This document shows, one piece after another, positions 16,462 to 26,577 of a DNA stretch of 64,000 bases (the stretch's first letter is position 1; each line of letters begins with the position of its first letter). A model generated the notes under the pieces. The model had not been told where the DNA came from. It did not search any database and saw only the letters and a program-made list of their open reading frames with translations. The stretch comes from Rhizobiaceae bacterium (GTDB taxonomy: Bacteria; Pseudomonadota; Alphaproteobacteria; Rhizobiales; Rhizobiaceae), in the NCBI GenBank assembly GCA_029233925.1, contig JARGOX010000016.1:62001-126000 (forward strand), written 5' to 3'. A program made the translations under genes and the position numbers.

Positions 16462-18792
16462 TCAGTCAGCGGCGCGTTTTTGTGTAGCAGGCTTGTTGTT
16501 CATGGTCCTGATCCGCTCCTTTGCGGACATGCTACTGGAGGTCAACTCACATATGCCGCTTGTGGGCATGGGCATACCGAAAATGAAGCCCTGGATTAGA
16601 TCCGCGCTGTTTGTTGAGCGGATCATTTCCAGCTGGTCTTCTGTCTCGACGCCTTCAACAACAATCTCAAGGCCAAGTTCTCTGGACAGATGCACGACGC
16701 CTTTCAACAGCTTGAACGTGCGCTGATCCTCGGTGATATTGGACACAAATGAGCGATCAATCTTGACCTTGTTGAGCGGCAGAAGATTCAGATAACTCAG
16801 ACTGGAATATCCCGTGCCGAAATCATCGATTGCGACCGTGACGCCCTTTGAGCGCAATTCATCCAGTATCGCCTTGGCCTTGCCCATATCCTGAACGAAA
16901 GCGCTTTCGGTCACTTCCACCTGCAGCCGGTTTGCATCCAGACCGGATGCATCAAGTGCTTCGGTCACCATGGCGATAATGCCCTTGTTGCGCAGATCAT
17001 TGGCTGACAGATTAACCGACACTGCGGCGCCATTTGGCCAGGTTGCGCAATCGCGGCAGGCCACATCAAGCATAAAGCGGGTCAGATCACCGACAATGCC
17101 CATTTCTTCAGCCAGAGGAATATATTGTGCCGGTGATACGGCGCCAAAGTCGGGATGATACCAGCGTGACAAGGCTTCACAACAGGCAACCTGAATGGTG
17201 TCCACGGTGAACATCGGCTGGTAGACAACAGAGAAGGACTTTTCCCGGACTGCATCGCGTAGCGCCGATTTCAGCTTCTGACGCAATGTGTATTTTTCAT
17301 CCATCTCATCGGCAAAGATGGTCCAGCTGTTCTTGTCGTTGTGTTTGGTCTCATACAGCGCCAGATCGGCTTTGATCTGCAGGTCATCCAGTTTGAAGTC
17401 GGCTTTCGAGGCAATCACGACGCCCGCGCTGACACTCACAAACAGCTTGTTTCCGTTGACCAGATAGGTGCCACGCACGGCGTCAAACATGTTCTGCATG
17501 ATCTCTGCGACATGCGCCTTGCCACGCAGATTGCGTATAAACAGAACAAATTCGTCGCCACCAAAGCGCGACAAGGCCATATTGCTGTCTGCAATGCCGG
17601 TTAGCCGCGCGGAAATGGCGCAAAGCAGGCGATCGCCGGTCAGGTGACCATTGGTATCATTGACATGTTTGAAGTCGTCAATGTCCATTACCACGAGAGC
17701 ATATTTCTCATTTTCCGCCATATCGGCGATATGCTGGTCGATGATTTCTGAAAAATACCCGCGATTGGGCAGTCCGGTCAGACTGTCATAGCGTGCCATA
17801 TGCACAATTTTTTCTTCAGCCCTGATGCGTGCCGTAACATCTTCAAAAATCAGCACAACGCCCTTGTCCGTGCGGCGTTTCGCCGTGAACTCGAGATAGA
17901 GTTCATCCTTGAAGCAGATGAGTGCGCGCTTCTGGCTGCCATCAATCAACGCATCAAGCTGTTGCTTGATCAAATTTGCCCGTTTCTTGTTGACGACCGA
18001 GCGACCGACACCGAAACGAAGCACTGCTCCAAGCGTATGGTTGCGCAGAGATCCGCGATCGGGAACAGACAACAGCTCTGCGGCCTTCTTGTTGGCCACC
18101 ACGATACGGTTGTTTTCATCCAGCATGAACAGACCATGCGGCATATTGTTGAGCGCGGCATTGAAACGGTCGGCAATAATGGCAATCTCGCGATGGCTCA
18201 TGACGTTGTCATAGAGAAATTCGCGCACCCCATTGGCCATGGATCGCGTTGTGGCAACCAGAGGCACGATGAGCAAAGCCAAAATGGCCATATAGATGTC
18301 GCCCACCAGCAGCAGGCTCAACGTGATCGGCAGGCAAGCGGCCAGCGATATGATATCGACATTGATTTTGGAGCCAAAATTGCGACCGACGACAGACACC
18401 ATGGCTCCAAGCGTCACCGAAAGCGCTGCAATTTCTGCAAACGTGTCACCACTGACCAGAAATGCATAACCGGTAATTGCACCCAAAGTCAGTGTTACCA
18501 GACCGGTACTGGCAATATAGAGCCACTCCCAATTGGCAATTGTTTCGCGATCACCTGGGGAAAATTCGACCTTGTCGAATCTGTTCATCAAGACAACACG
18601 TGCGAGCCAGAGCGTAAAGATCACGCCGCCAAATGCAAGGTAAGCCGGATCCATGAGCTTGAAAAAGATCAGCAGACACGTCACCAGATGGGCGATCATG
18701 CCAGCACCCAGAGTCATTCGGTTTCCGTAAAGAGAACGGACAAACGACAGATAGACATCTGTCGGAATTTGCCCTCGTGTCTTTTCGCCCAT
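16462..18792 (-). CDS. GGDEF-EAL c-di-GMP protein with membrane and PAS regions
   Basis: A 776-residue signalling protein. The first 200 residues hold five or six hydrophobic segments forming a membrane sensor. A PAS-like region follows (about 205-320, NMPHGLFMLDENNRIVVANKKAAELL). The GGDEF domain has DSLTGLPNRGYF and an intact RFGGDEF near residue 410. The EAL domain starts with EALSRW near 539 and keeps NLSANDL, ESAFVQD, IDDFGTGYSSLSYL, KIDRSF and EGVETEDQLE. Both domains look catalytically competent, so it may make and degrade cyclic di-GMP. The ATG at 18792 has AAGGAAGG about 6 bases upstream, better than an ATG at 18816. Confidence 0.92.
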   Translation of the reverse strand: MGEKTRGQIPTDVYLSFVRSLYGNRMTLGAGMIAHLVTCLLIFFKLMDPAYLAFGGVIFTLWLARVVLMNRFDKVEFSPGDRETIANWEWLYIASTGLVTLTLGAITGYAFLVSGDTFAEIAALSVTLGAMVSVVGRNFGSKINVDIISLAACLPITLSLLLVGDIYMAILALLIVPLVATTRSMANGVREFLYDNVMSHREIAIIADRFNAALNNMPHGLFMLDENNRIVVANKKAAELLSVPDRGSLRNHTLGAVLRFGVGRSVVNKKRANLIKQQLDALIDGSQKRALICFKDELYLEFTAKRRTDKGVVLIFEDVTARIRAEEKIVHMARYDSLTGLPNRGYFSEIIDQHIADMAENEKYALVVMDIDDFKHVNDTNGHLTGDRLLCAISARLTGIADSNMALSRFGGDEFVLFIRNLRGKAHVAEIMQNMFDAVRGTYLVNGNKLFVSVSAGVVIASKADFKLDDLQIKADLALYETKHNDKNSWTIFADEMDEKYTLRQKLKSALRDAVREKSFSVVYQPMFTVDTIQVACCEALSRWYHPDFGAVSPAQYIPLAEEMGIVGDLTRFMLDVACRDCATWPNGAAVSVNLSANDLRNKGIIAMVTEALDASGLDANRLQVEVTESAFVQDMGKAKAILDELRSKGVTVAIDDFGTGYSSLSYLNLLPLNKVKIDRSFVSNITEDQRTFKLLKGVVHLSRELGLEIVVEGVETEDQLEMIRSTNSADLIQGFIFGMPMPTSGICELTSSSMSAKERIRTMNNKPATQKRAAD

Positions 18793-18842
18793 CAACACCT
18801 TCCTTAGAGATATCAAAAATTTACAGCAAAAGCATTAAGGAA

Positions 18843-18862
18843 GGTTTTATAAAAATAAAACC
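18843..18862. promoter_or_regulatory. AT-rich inverted repeat upstream of the GGDEF-EAL gene
   Basis: GGTTTTAT (18843-18850) and ATAAAACC (18855-18862) are perfect arms around AAAA, 50 bases above the chosen start. This is a plausible operator in the promoter region. No regulator can be named. Confidence 0.35.
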
Positions 18863-18941
18863 ATAGGTTGTATAACATTAAATAGAACAATACCTTACGG
18901 ACAAATGGATTACACGAATTCCCATCAGGTTTTAGGCTGGC

Positions 18942-21900
18942 TTATTCTGCCGCCTGCCTGACTTCACCAGCAGCAAAGGCTGCTTTCAGCGCGCTCACTT
19001 CGGCATGCGTTTCCACAATGCTGCGCTGTTTTACATGACCATAACCACGGATGCGCTGCGGGTATTGCAACAGATGGGTGGCCGCCTGGTAATTTGCCAA
19101 AGTGATATCCGGACCGACTTCCTCGAGCAACGCCTCATATGCGATCAGCAATTGCTGCTCCTGGCGACGTTCCTGCTGGTAGCCAAAGATATCAAATGGT
19201 GACCCACGCAATGTCCGCATGGCAGCAAGGACAGGAAACAATTTCATCATCCACGGACCAAAGCGACGTTTACGCACATGCCCGTCAGCATCCTTTGCGG
19301 ACAGGACAGGTGGCGCCATGTGGAATTCGAGCCTGTCCCAGCTGTCAAACTGGTTGGACAATTGTGCCTTGAAACTGCCGTCACTATAGAGCCGCGCGAC
19401 CTCATATTCATCCTTGACCGCCATCAGCTTGAACAGATTGCGCGCGACTGCATCGCTCAAGGCTCCTGCCTCGCCATTGAGCTTCTCATCAAGCGCCCTG
19501 ATTCTGGCCATCTGCCTCGCATACCGATCGGCATAGGATTTGCTCTGATAGGCCGTCAGGAACTGCAGCCGTCTTTCAACCCGTTCATCGAGGGTCTGTG
19601 ACATTTCGTGTGTGCGAACCGGTGTGCGCGCAGCATTCATCATGTCTTTGACAATGGCCGGGTCATGAGCAGCGCGGCGACCCCAGCGGAAGGCGGCAAT
19701 ATTCATGTCCGTGGCCTGTCCGTTCAGTTGGATCGCCTGCTCGATGGTCTCTGCGGCAAGCGGCAAGCCACCGCGCTGACAGGCAATGCCCAACAGGAAC
19801 ATATTGGCAGCGATGGCATTGCCAAACAGCAGATTTGCAGCTGCAGTGCCATCAAAGAAGATGGTCTGATCCTCGCCTGCTGCCCTGACAACGGCTCTTT
19901 TCAACCGTTCAACCGGCAGTGAAAAATCAGCATTGCGGGCAAAATCACCAGGCATGACCTCGGCCGTGTTGGCAACAAAAAGGGTTCCACCTTCCTTGAC
20001 GGCGGCCAGAACCTTGCGAGAACCGGAGACCACCAGATCACAACCCAGTATCAGATCAGCCTTGCCGGCAGGCACCCGGATGGCTGCGATGTCTTCGGGC
20101 CTTGCCGCAATGCGCACATGGGAATAGACAGCACCACCTTTTTGCGCCAGTCCGGCCATATCGATCATGCCGCATCCCTTGCCTTCCAGGTGAGCGGCCA
20201 TACCCAAGATGGCGCCAATGGTCACGACACCGGTTCCACCCACGCCGGTGATGACGCAGGCCCAGCCATCTTCATTCAATGTCGATTGCGGGATCGGCAG
20301 GCCTTCCAGCGGATCGCTGCTGAGCGCTGCCGCCTTGGCTTTTTTGATTTTACCGCCATGAACGGTCACAAATGAGGGGCAGAAGCCTTCAACACAGGAA
20401 AAATCCTTGTTGCAGCTTGACTGATCGATGCGCCGCTTGCGTCCGAATTCCGTCTCAACGGGTTGCACCGAAACGCAATTGGACTGGATGCCGCAATCGC
20501 CGCATCCCTCGCACACCAGTTCATTGATGATGACGCGCTTGTCGGGATCGGGATAGGTGCCACGCTTGCGCCTGCGCCGTTTTTCCGCAGCGCAGGTCTG
20601 GTCGTAGAGCAGAACCGTCACGCCTTTGACGTTGCGCAATTCCCGCTGCACAGCATCCATCTCGAGGCGGTGATGAAAGGTCACCCGGTCAGGCCAATCC
20701 ATGCCGGTCGGATATTTGTCCGGTTCGTCCGATACGACGGCAATGCGATCCACGCCTTCAGCGCGAACCTGCCGTGCAATGGCATCAACCGTCAGTCCAC
20801 CCTCGTGATGCTGGCCGCCGGTCATGGCCACCGCATCATTGAACAGGATCTTGTAAGTGACGTCAGACTTGGCGGACAGGGCAAAACGCAGGGCAAGAAT
20901 GCCTGAATGATTGTAGGTGCCGTCGCCGATATTCTGGAACATATGCTCGGTATTGGTAAAGGGCTGCTGGCCAACCCATTGTGCACCCTCCCCGCCCATC
21001 TGGGTAAATCCCTGCGTATCACGGTCCATCCATATGGCCATGAAATGGCAACCGATCCCTGCTGCAGCCTTGGAGCCTTCCGGCACTTTGGTCGAACTGT
21101 TGTGAGGACATCCAGAACAGAAATAGGGCGTCCGCACGGCAATATCGCCCATGTCGGCGAGCATGGCCTGGGATTGGCGTATGCGCTTGACCCGCTGGTC
21201 AATTTGTTCTGAAGGACCGATCACCCGCAAGATACGCTCGCCGACCGCAACGGAAATATCGTTGGGATCCAGCGCGCCCTTGACGGGAAACAGCCAATTG
21301 CCATGCTCATCGCGTTTGCCGACAACAACTGGTTGTTGCGCGCTGCCATAGAGTTCCTCGCGCAATTGCGACTCGATCAGCGAACGTTTTTCCTCGACAA
21401 CGATCACCATCTCAAGACCTTCGGCGAATGCGCGAAAATCTTCAAAACCCAACGGCCATGGTGCCGCGATCTTCATCAATCGCACGCCCAGCCGATTGGC
21501 TTCGGCTTCATCAACGCCCAGATCATTGAGGCTTTGGCGCACGTCGAGATAACTCTTGCCGACACTGATGATGCCCAGCTTCGGGTTCGCTCCGCCTGAA
21601 AATACAATGCGGTTAAGCCCGTTGGCGCGGATGAACGCGCTGGCTGCAGCCCTCTTGTATTCGTGCAAACGCGCTTCCTGAGCGAGAAAATCCAATTCAC
21701 CGGCGCGGATATTCAATCCGCCCGGTGGCATGTCGAATTCCGGCAGGATGATTTTCAGGCGGTCCATTCCCGCTTCGACCGACTGGGTTGATTCAACATT
21801 GTCCTTCACGCATTTGAGCGCTGCCCAGGTTCCGGCAAACCGGGAAAGAGCAAACCCATACAATCCGTAATCGATGATCTCCTGGACACCGGCAGGATTG

Positions 21901-22412
21901 AGAATCGGAATCATCGTGTCGACAAACAGAAACTCCGTCTGATGGGCATTGGTGGAGGATTCGGCGGTATGGTCGTCTCCCATCAGCGCCAGGACACCGC
22001 CATGCCGGGAACTGCCGGAAAGATTCGCGTGGCGAAAGACGTCACCCGATCGGTCAACACCGGGCCCCTTGCCATACCACAGTGAAAACACCCCGTCGTA
22101 TTTACCCTTGCCGTCAAGCTCGGCCTGCTGGGTTCCCCAGCACGCCGTGGCGGCCAGCTCCTCGTTCAATCCGGGCTGAAAGGTAATGTCGCTGGCAGAA
22201 AGCTGCCGACCGGCCTGGAACAATTGCTGATCAAGCGCACCCAATGGGGAGCCCCTGTAACCGGACACAAATCCTGCCGTATTGAGGCCCGCCCTGCGGT
22301 CCCTCTCCTTCTGCATCATGAGCATCCGCACGACAGCCTGCGTGCCGGTCACGAAGATCCGTTCCTTGTTCAGATCGAACTTGTCGCCAAGTGAGACGTC
22401 GTGCAATGTCAT
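18942..22412 (-). CDS. Fused indolepyruvate ferredoxin oxidoreductase
   Basis: An 1156-residue single-chain enzyme of the IorA-IorB fusion type common in Proteobacteria. It oxidatively decarboxylates arylpyruvates to aryl-acetyl-CoA using thiamine diphosphate. Visible parts: N-terminal pyrimidine-binding region with FVSGYRGSPLGALDQQL and GDDHTAESS; a middle TPP-binding region with GIGCHFMAIW and GDGTYNHSG; a ferredoxin-type cysteine cluster near residues 635-680 (CEGCGDCGIQSNC and CVEGFC); and a C-terminal gamma domain with GVGGTGVVTIGAILG. Cytoplasmic. It stands alone on the minus strand, 50 bases after a TRAP-type binding protein, so shared transcription is possible and hints at uptake of an aromatic or keto acid. 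Confidence 0.93.
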   Translation of the reverse strand: MTLHDVSLGDKFDLNKERIFVTGTQAVVRMLMMQKERDRRAGLNTAGFVSGYRGSPLGALDQQLFQAGRQLSASDITFQPGLNEELAATACWGTQQAELDGKGKYDGVFSLWYGKGPGVDRSGDVFRHANLSGSSRHGGVLALMGDDHTAESSTNAHQTEFLFVDTMIPILNPAGVQEIIDYGLYGFALSRFAGTWAALKCVKDNVESTQSVEAGMDRLKIILPEFDMPPGGLNIRAGELDFLAQEARLHEYKRAAASAFIRANGLNRIVFSGGANPKLGIISVGKSYLDVRQSLNDLGVDEAEANRLGVRLMKIAAPWPLGFEDFRAFAEGLEMVIVVEEKRSLIESQLREELYGSAQQPVVVGKRDEHGNWLFPVKGALDPNDISVAVGERILRVIGPSEQIDQRVKRIRQSQAMLADMGDIAVRTPYFCSGCPHNSSTKVPEGSKAAAGIGCHFMAIWMDRDTQGFTQMGGEGAQWVGQQPFTNTEHMFQNIGDGTYNHSGILALRFALSAKSDVTYKILFNDAVAMTGGQHHEGGLTVDAIARQVRAEGVDRIAVVSDEPDKYPTGMDWPDRVTFHHRLEMDAVQRELRNVKGVTVLLYDQTCAAEKRRRRKRGTYPDPDKRVIINELVCEGCGDCGIQSNCVSVQPVETEFGRKRRIDQSSCNKDFSCVEGFCPSFVTVHGGKIKKAKAAALSSDPLEGLPIPQSTLNEDGWACVITGVGGTGVVTIGAILGMAAHLEGKGCGMIDMAGLAQKGGAVYSHVRIAARPEDIAAIRVPAGKADLILGCDLVVSGSRKVLAAVKEGGTLFVANTAEVMPGDFARNADFSLPVERLKRAVVRAAGEDQTIFFDGTAAANLLFGNAIAANMFLLGIACQRGGLPLAAETIEQAIQLNGQATDMNIAAFRWGRRAAHDPAIVKDMMNAARTPVRTHEMSQTLDERVERRLQFLTAYQSKSYADRYARQMARIRALDEKLNGEAGALSDAVARNLFKLMAVKDEYEVARLYSDGSFKAQLSNQFDSWDRLEFHMAPPVLSAKDADGHVRKRRFGPWMMKLFPVLAAMRTLRGSPFDIFGYQQERRQEQQLLIAYEALLEEVGPDITLANYQAATHLLQYPQRIRGYGHVKQRSIVETHAEVSALKAAFAAGEVRQAAE

Positions 22413-22463
22413 CCGATTCTCCTCAGCACCCTGCCAGTGCTGCTCAACAAATAGCCATTCAGG

Positions 22464-23570
22464 TTACAAACGTCCGCCGCGCCGCTGCATCATAAGAAAT
22501 GTGTCCTGGGAATATTCCGACCGCTGAAACCACATATAGGCTTCGCGGCGGTATTCCATATAGGAATCCAGGATCAATTTGAATCGTGCGTTTTTGGCTG
22601 AAATCTCTTCGTAGATTGCTTCTGATGCGACAAAACACGCCTCGAGAATATCATGGGTATAGGGTCGCAGTATCGTGCCTTCGGCCACAAGTTTTCTCAA
22701 GGTCGGCGGATTGAGCGTATCATAGCGGGCCATCATGGTCACATTGGCCAGCGCCGAAGCACTGCGGATTGCCGCCTTGTAGGCATTTGGCAATGCGTCC
22801 CAGCTTTGCAGGTTGATCATGTTCATCAGTGCAACGCCGCCCTCCCACCAGCCGGGGTAATAATAGTAATTGGCGACCTTGTTGAAGCCCAACCTTGCAT
22901 CATCATAGGGACCGACAAACTCGGCGGCATCAATCGTGCCTTCCTTCAATGCCTCGTAGATATCACCGCCGGCAAGAAACTGCGGCACGGCACCAATTTT
23001 TTTCAGGATCTGGGCGCCCAAACCGCTGATGCGGATCTTGAGACCCTGCATATCTTCCAGCGAGTTGATTTCCTTGCGGAACCAGCCCCCCATTTGCGCG
23101 CCGGTATTGCCAGCGGGAAAACTGATGATGTTGTAATCGCTGTAAAATGCCTCCAGAAGCCGCATGCCATCACCCTCATAGAGCCATGCATTGGTCATGC
23201 GCTGGTTGAGGCCGAAGGGCAGGCCCGTGCCAAAGGCAAAAGTCGGATCCTTGTCGACGAAATAATAGGACGCCGTATGGGCCATGTCGATCAAACCATT
23301 TTGCACGGCATCCAGCTCGCCCAATGATTCCAAGATCTCGCCGGGCGCATGAACCTTGATGTCAAACTGTCCGTCTGTGACCTCGCGCACGGAATCGGCG
23401 AAAACGTGGGCTGCACCGAATATCGTATCAAGCTGCTTTGGAAAGCCTGACACCAGACGCCAGTTCACCTTGGGCCTAGTCTGCGCAATCGCCGGGCTTT
23501 GCAACGCCAGGGACGCCGTGGCTCCGGCACCGGCTACACCCAGGGTTCTGATAAATGAGCGGCGTTGCAT
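22464..23570 (-). CDS. Tat-exported TRAP transporter substrate-binding protein (DctP family)
   Basis: A 368-residue periplasmic binding protein. The N-terminus MQRRSFIRTLGVAGAG is a twin-arginine signal with cleavage likely after AIAQ. The mature part shows the DctP features: GELDAVQNGLIDMAHTASYYFVDKDPTFAFGTGLPFG, GLKIRISGLGAQILKKIGAVPQFLAGGDIYEAL and GTIDAAEFVGPYDD. This subgroup often binds 2-oxo acids. The ATG at 23570 is chosen because it starts the Tat signal. No DctQ or DctM permease gene is next to it, and the DctPQM set at 38-41 kb has its own binding protein, so this one is an orphan in the window. Confidence 0.9.
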   Translation of the reverse strand: MQRRSFIRTLGVAGAGATASLALQSPAIAQTRPKVNWRLVSGFPKQLDTIFGAAHVFADSVREVTDGQFDIKVHAPGEILESLGELDAVQNGLIDMAHTASYYFVDKDPTFAFGTGLPFGLNQRMTNAWLYEGDGMRLLEAFYSDYNIISFPAGNTGAQMGGWFRKEINSLEDMQGLKIRISGLGAQILKKIGAVPQFLAGGDIYEALKEGTIDAAEFVGPYDDARLGFNKVANYYYYPGWWEGGVALMNMINLQSWDALPNAYKAAIRSASALANVTMMARYDTLNPPTLRKLVAEGTILRPYTHDILEACFVASEAIYEEISAKNARFKLILDSYMEYRREAYMWFQRSEYSQDTFLMMQRRGGRL

Positions 23571-23766
23571 GTAAGTGCTCCTGCTGAAATATGCATCTGT
23601 CCGTGTGAAGAGAAACAACCCACGACGCGAACCAGAAACAGGCTACACTTTGTTATCGTCCTTGCAAAGAATTCACAGCCCCTTTGTACGAAAGATCAGG
23701 CAAGACCAGACGCTGCCGCCTTGAATAGAAATGAGAGCACTGGGTTGGGTGCTGCTTGCATCACGA

Positions 23767-24783
23767 TCAGGACTTGAGCGGTGAGGTCGACTGGCGAATA
23801 CGCATTTCCGGCCTGATCAGGTGCAATCCGTCCGCATCCGTCGACCCATTGAGCTTGTCGAGCAAGGCCCGGGCGGCCATGCGACCGACTTCAGACTGAC
23901 CGTTCCATACGGTCGTCAGGGCCGGCGTCGCAATGGAGGCCTCCTCCAGATCGTCATATCCTGTAACCGAAATATCCTTTCCCGGGACAAGACCTGCTCT
24001 GGCAATGCCGCTCATCAGACCGATGGCAACCAGATCATTCCAGCACACGGCAGCGGTGGGCTTTTGCGGCAGGGAGAGAAAGTTCACGGCAGCTTCAAAA
24101 CCTGCCCGCTTGGTACGCGGACCGGGAATGCGCAGTTTCGGATCCACCTCGATATTGGCCTTCTCCAGCGCCTCGACATATCCGGCATAGCGATGCCGCC
24201 CGGTAGAGGTCTGATCGGTACCGCCAATCATCGCAATACAGCGATGGCCAAGGCTGATGAGGTGGTTTGTTGCCAGCGCAATGCCGTAGGCATCATCGCC
24301 ACGATAGGTCGGCAAGGTGACATTCTCGATCGACCGGGCAATCAGAATGACCGGCATGTTGTTGTCCTCCGCCAAACGGATATCATCCGGTGGCGTACCG
24401 ATTGCCGGGGACATGATGACGCCGTCAGCGCCCAGTTGCAGCAGCGTCTCCAGAAAATTGCGCTGTTTTTCCACCGAATCATAATGGTTGGACAGAATGA
24501 ACGTCTGGCGATTGCGATCGAGCTCGCTCTCGATGGCCCTGAGTATCTCGGCATAGAACGGATTCATGATGTCGTGAACGACAACGCCGACAATGCCGGA
24601 TCGCGATGTTCTCAGGCTGGCGGCGCGGCGATTGTAAATATAACCAAGCGCCTGGGCACGTTCCTTGATCTTTTCCCGCGTGTTGTCCGCCACCAGCGGA
24701 CTGTCACGCAGGGCCAAGGAGACAGTAGCCGTGGAAAGCCCCAATGATTCCGCAATTGTTGACAGTTTTATCTTCTGCGCCAA
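23767..24783 (-). CDS. LacI-family transcriptional regulator
   Basis: A 338-residue LacI/GalR repressor. The N-terminal HTH is KLSTIAESLGLSTATVSLALRDSPLVADNTREKI, followed by ALGYIYNRRAASLRT hinge sequence. The periplasmic-binding-like effector domain starts with GIVGVVVHDIMNPFYAEIL and ends near VWNGQSEVGRMAARALLDKL. I prefer the TTG at 24783 because AGAGGG lies about 9 bases upstream and HTH spacing is normal; a start at 24816 would add unneeded residues. It lies about 200 bases above the orphan TRAP binding protein gene on the same strand, which it may control. The effector is unknown. Confidence 0.9.
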   Translation of the reverse strand: MAQKIKLSTIAESLGLSTATVSLALRDSPLVADNTREKIKERAQALGYIYNRRAASLRTSRSGIVGVVVHDIMNPFYAEILRAIESELDRNRQTFILSNHYDSVEKQRNFLETLLQLGADGVIMSPAIGTPPDDIRLAEDNNMPVILIARSIENVTLPTYRGDDAYGIALATNHLISLGHRCIAMIGGTDQTSTGRHRYAGYVEALEKANIEVDPKLRIPGPRTKRAGFEAAVNFLSLPQKPTAAVCWNDLVAIGLMSGIARAGLVPGKDISVTGYDDLEEASIATPALTTVWNGQSEVGRMAARALLDKLNGSTDADGLHLIRPEMRIRQSTSPLKS

Positions 24784-24946
24784 AAACCAACCCTCTTGCC
24801 AAGCCTGGCAACACAAGATTGCGCGCAGGAACCTATGAACCGAACCTGTGCTTTTAAACGAAAATTCAAATTTTTAAAGTGTTAGATTTCACCAATTGGT
24901 CAGGCACGGCATAAGGTTGAACCCCAGTTTCCTGCAGAAAACCGTC

Positions 24947-25438
24947 TCACGCGTTTGCCGCAACGCTCGGATCAAGTGTGGAAGCGATATTATGCTCCAC
25001 CTTTTTCAACAATCTGATCAGGGTCTTGGTATCTTTGTCATCCAGAGTGCCCAGTGCCCTTTTCTGCGCCTTGCGGACCGCCTTGCGCACCAGCTTCACG
25101 GCATCCTGCCCAGCCTCTGTCAAATGAACATGAGACAGGCGCGCATCGGTCTCGGAACCTCTTTTTTCCACAAAACCCTGCGCTGCCAGCCGGTTGATGG
25201 TCTTGGTCATTGTCGGTGCCCGAACCCCCAGCAATTCGGCCATGGCAGTCAGCGAAAGACCATCATTGTCATGAAGCGCGAGGATGACGGAATCCTGACC
25301 GGCATAGAGGCCGCAGGACAGCAATTGCCTTGATAACAATGTCCGGGAACAGCGTGCCGTTGCCGTCAGTTGCGGAAACAGGTCGAATTTGTCCTCAGCG
25401 CTTTTCCTGCCACCGCCGGCTTTGCTTTTTTTTGCCAC
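24947..25438 (-). CDS. MarR-family transcriptional regulator
   Basis: A 163-residue MarR protein. A basic N-terminal tail (AKKSKAGGGRKS) precedes the winged-helix core: LLSCGLYAGQDSVILALHDNDGLSLTAMAELLGVRAPTMTKTINRLAAQGFVEKRGSETDARLSHVHLTEAG. The GTG at 25438 has GGAGG five bases upstream, while the ATG at 25450 has none, so GTG is preferred. It is divergent from the creatininase-family gene 260 bases away. A MarR regulator in this position often responds to an acidic or phenolic ligand, but none is indicated here. Confidence 0.87.
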   Translation of the reverse strand: MAKKSKAGGGRKSAEDKFDLFPQLTATARCSRTLLSRQLLSCGLYAGQDSVILALHDNDGLSLTAMAELLGVRAPTMTKTINRLAAQGFVEKRGSETDARLSHVHLTEAGQDAVKLVRKAVRKAQKRALGTLDDKDTKTLIRLLKKVEHNIASTLDPSVAANA

Positions 25439-25699
25439 TTGGACCTCCATATTTACTTTTGGACAGCAGTTACAGTGGGTCTTTTCAAATAAATTGCAAA
25501 CATATACCAGAACAAAAACAGCTTTCAGCCGGATTGTCAAAAACCTGCACATGCGCAGGCCAGCGAAAAAGCAACAGGGGATTCATCGCTGGGCGAAACT
25601 GCGCTCTGCACAATCTTGCGGGCGCTGGCCTAAAATCATTGAAACGATGTTATGGTCCGACCTGCTGATATATTGATCAAACCGGAGACCTCAATCCAG

Positions 25700-26506
25700 A
25701 TGCAAAATCCTGCTCCCGTATGGCCCGCACGCTTGTGGGATGACAATGACCCGGGCCTGCAGTCACAGCAACGCGCCGCGTGGATCGCGGTCCTGCCTTT
25801 GGGCGCCCATGAGCAACATGGTCCACACCTGCCCTTTGAAACCGATGCGATCATAGCGCAGGCGATTGCTGATGCCGCCGCCACAGCGCTTCCCGCAGAC
25901 CTGCCGGTCACATTCCTGCCGGTTGAACCTGTCGGCTATTCGCCGGAACATATGGATGTGGCAGGCACCCGCAGCCTGGCCTGGGATGAAGCCATCAGGC
26001 GTTGGCTCGCCATTGCAGAAAAATTGCATGCACAGGGCATCCGCAAATTTGTCATGCTCAATGCCCATGGTGGCAATTCACCATTGATGACCATTGTGGC
26101 GACCGAGGCGCGGGTGCGTTTCAACATGCTTGCGGTGGCAACCGCCTGGACCCGCTTCGGACTGCCACCGGCCATTGTCTCGCCAAATGAAAAAGCCCTG
26201 GGCATCCACGCCGGTGACATTGAAACCTCTGTCATGCTGGCCCTGCGCCCGGATCTTGTCGATATGCGCAAGGCTGCGGATTTTGGCTCCTATCAAGCCC
26301 AATTGGCCAAATCGGCGACCCATTTGCGCGCCTATGGTCCCCATGCATTCGGCTGGAAAATGTCCGATCTCAATTCCCAGGGCGCTGCTGGAAATGCGCT
26401 GGCTGCAACAGCACAAAAGGGACACCTGCTTGTTGAGCACTCCGTGCACGGCGTGCTGGAACTGCTGCGCGATGTGCATGGCTTTGATCTTCGCCACTTC
26501 GATTGA
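25700..26506 (+). CDS. Creatininase-family metallohydrolase
   Basis: A 268-residue member of the creatinine amidohydrolase family. Metal-binding and catalytic blocks are present: [19 protein letters not shown] (Glu, His and Asp ligands), VMLNAHGGN and AGDIETSVM. True creatininase turns creatinine into creatine, but the family also includes MftE-like peptidases and other amidohydrolases, and I cannot tell which this is. The ATG at 25700 fits the family start; an ATG at 25652 would add 16 residues. It is followed after 71 bases by a CobW metallochaperone gene, which fits a metal-dependent enzyme. A sarcosine oxidase operon also lies in the window, but 15 kb away. Confidence 0.82.
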   Translation: MQNPAPVWPARLWDDNDPGLQSQQRAAWIAVLPLGAHEQHGPHLPFETDAIIAQAIADAAATALPADLPVTFLPVEPVGYSPEHMDVAGTRSLAWDEAIRRWLAIAEKLHAQGIRKFVMLNAHGGNSPLMTIVATEARVRFNMLAVATAWTRFGLPPAIVSPNEKALGIHAGDIETSVMLALRPDLVDMRKAADFGSYQAQLAKSATHLRAYGPHAFGWKMSDLNSQGAAGNALAATAQKGHLLVEHSVHGVLELLRDVHGFDLRHFD

Positions 26507-26577
26507 ATGGCCCATTGAATGACTGGTACAAAAGGCAGCCATCCACTATATGCGGCATGACACTCCAGGAGCCCGCC

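Noticed and set aside
17800-18807. 335-residue open frame on the plus strand
   Set aside because: Antisense to the GGDEF-EAL gene; composition rich in His, Gln and Cys.
25700-26506. Assignment as true creatininase or MftE
   Set aside because: Metal ligands are present, but no creatinase or mycofactocin genes are nearby, so only the family is given.
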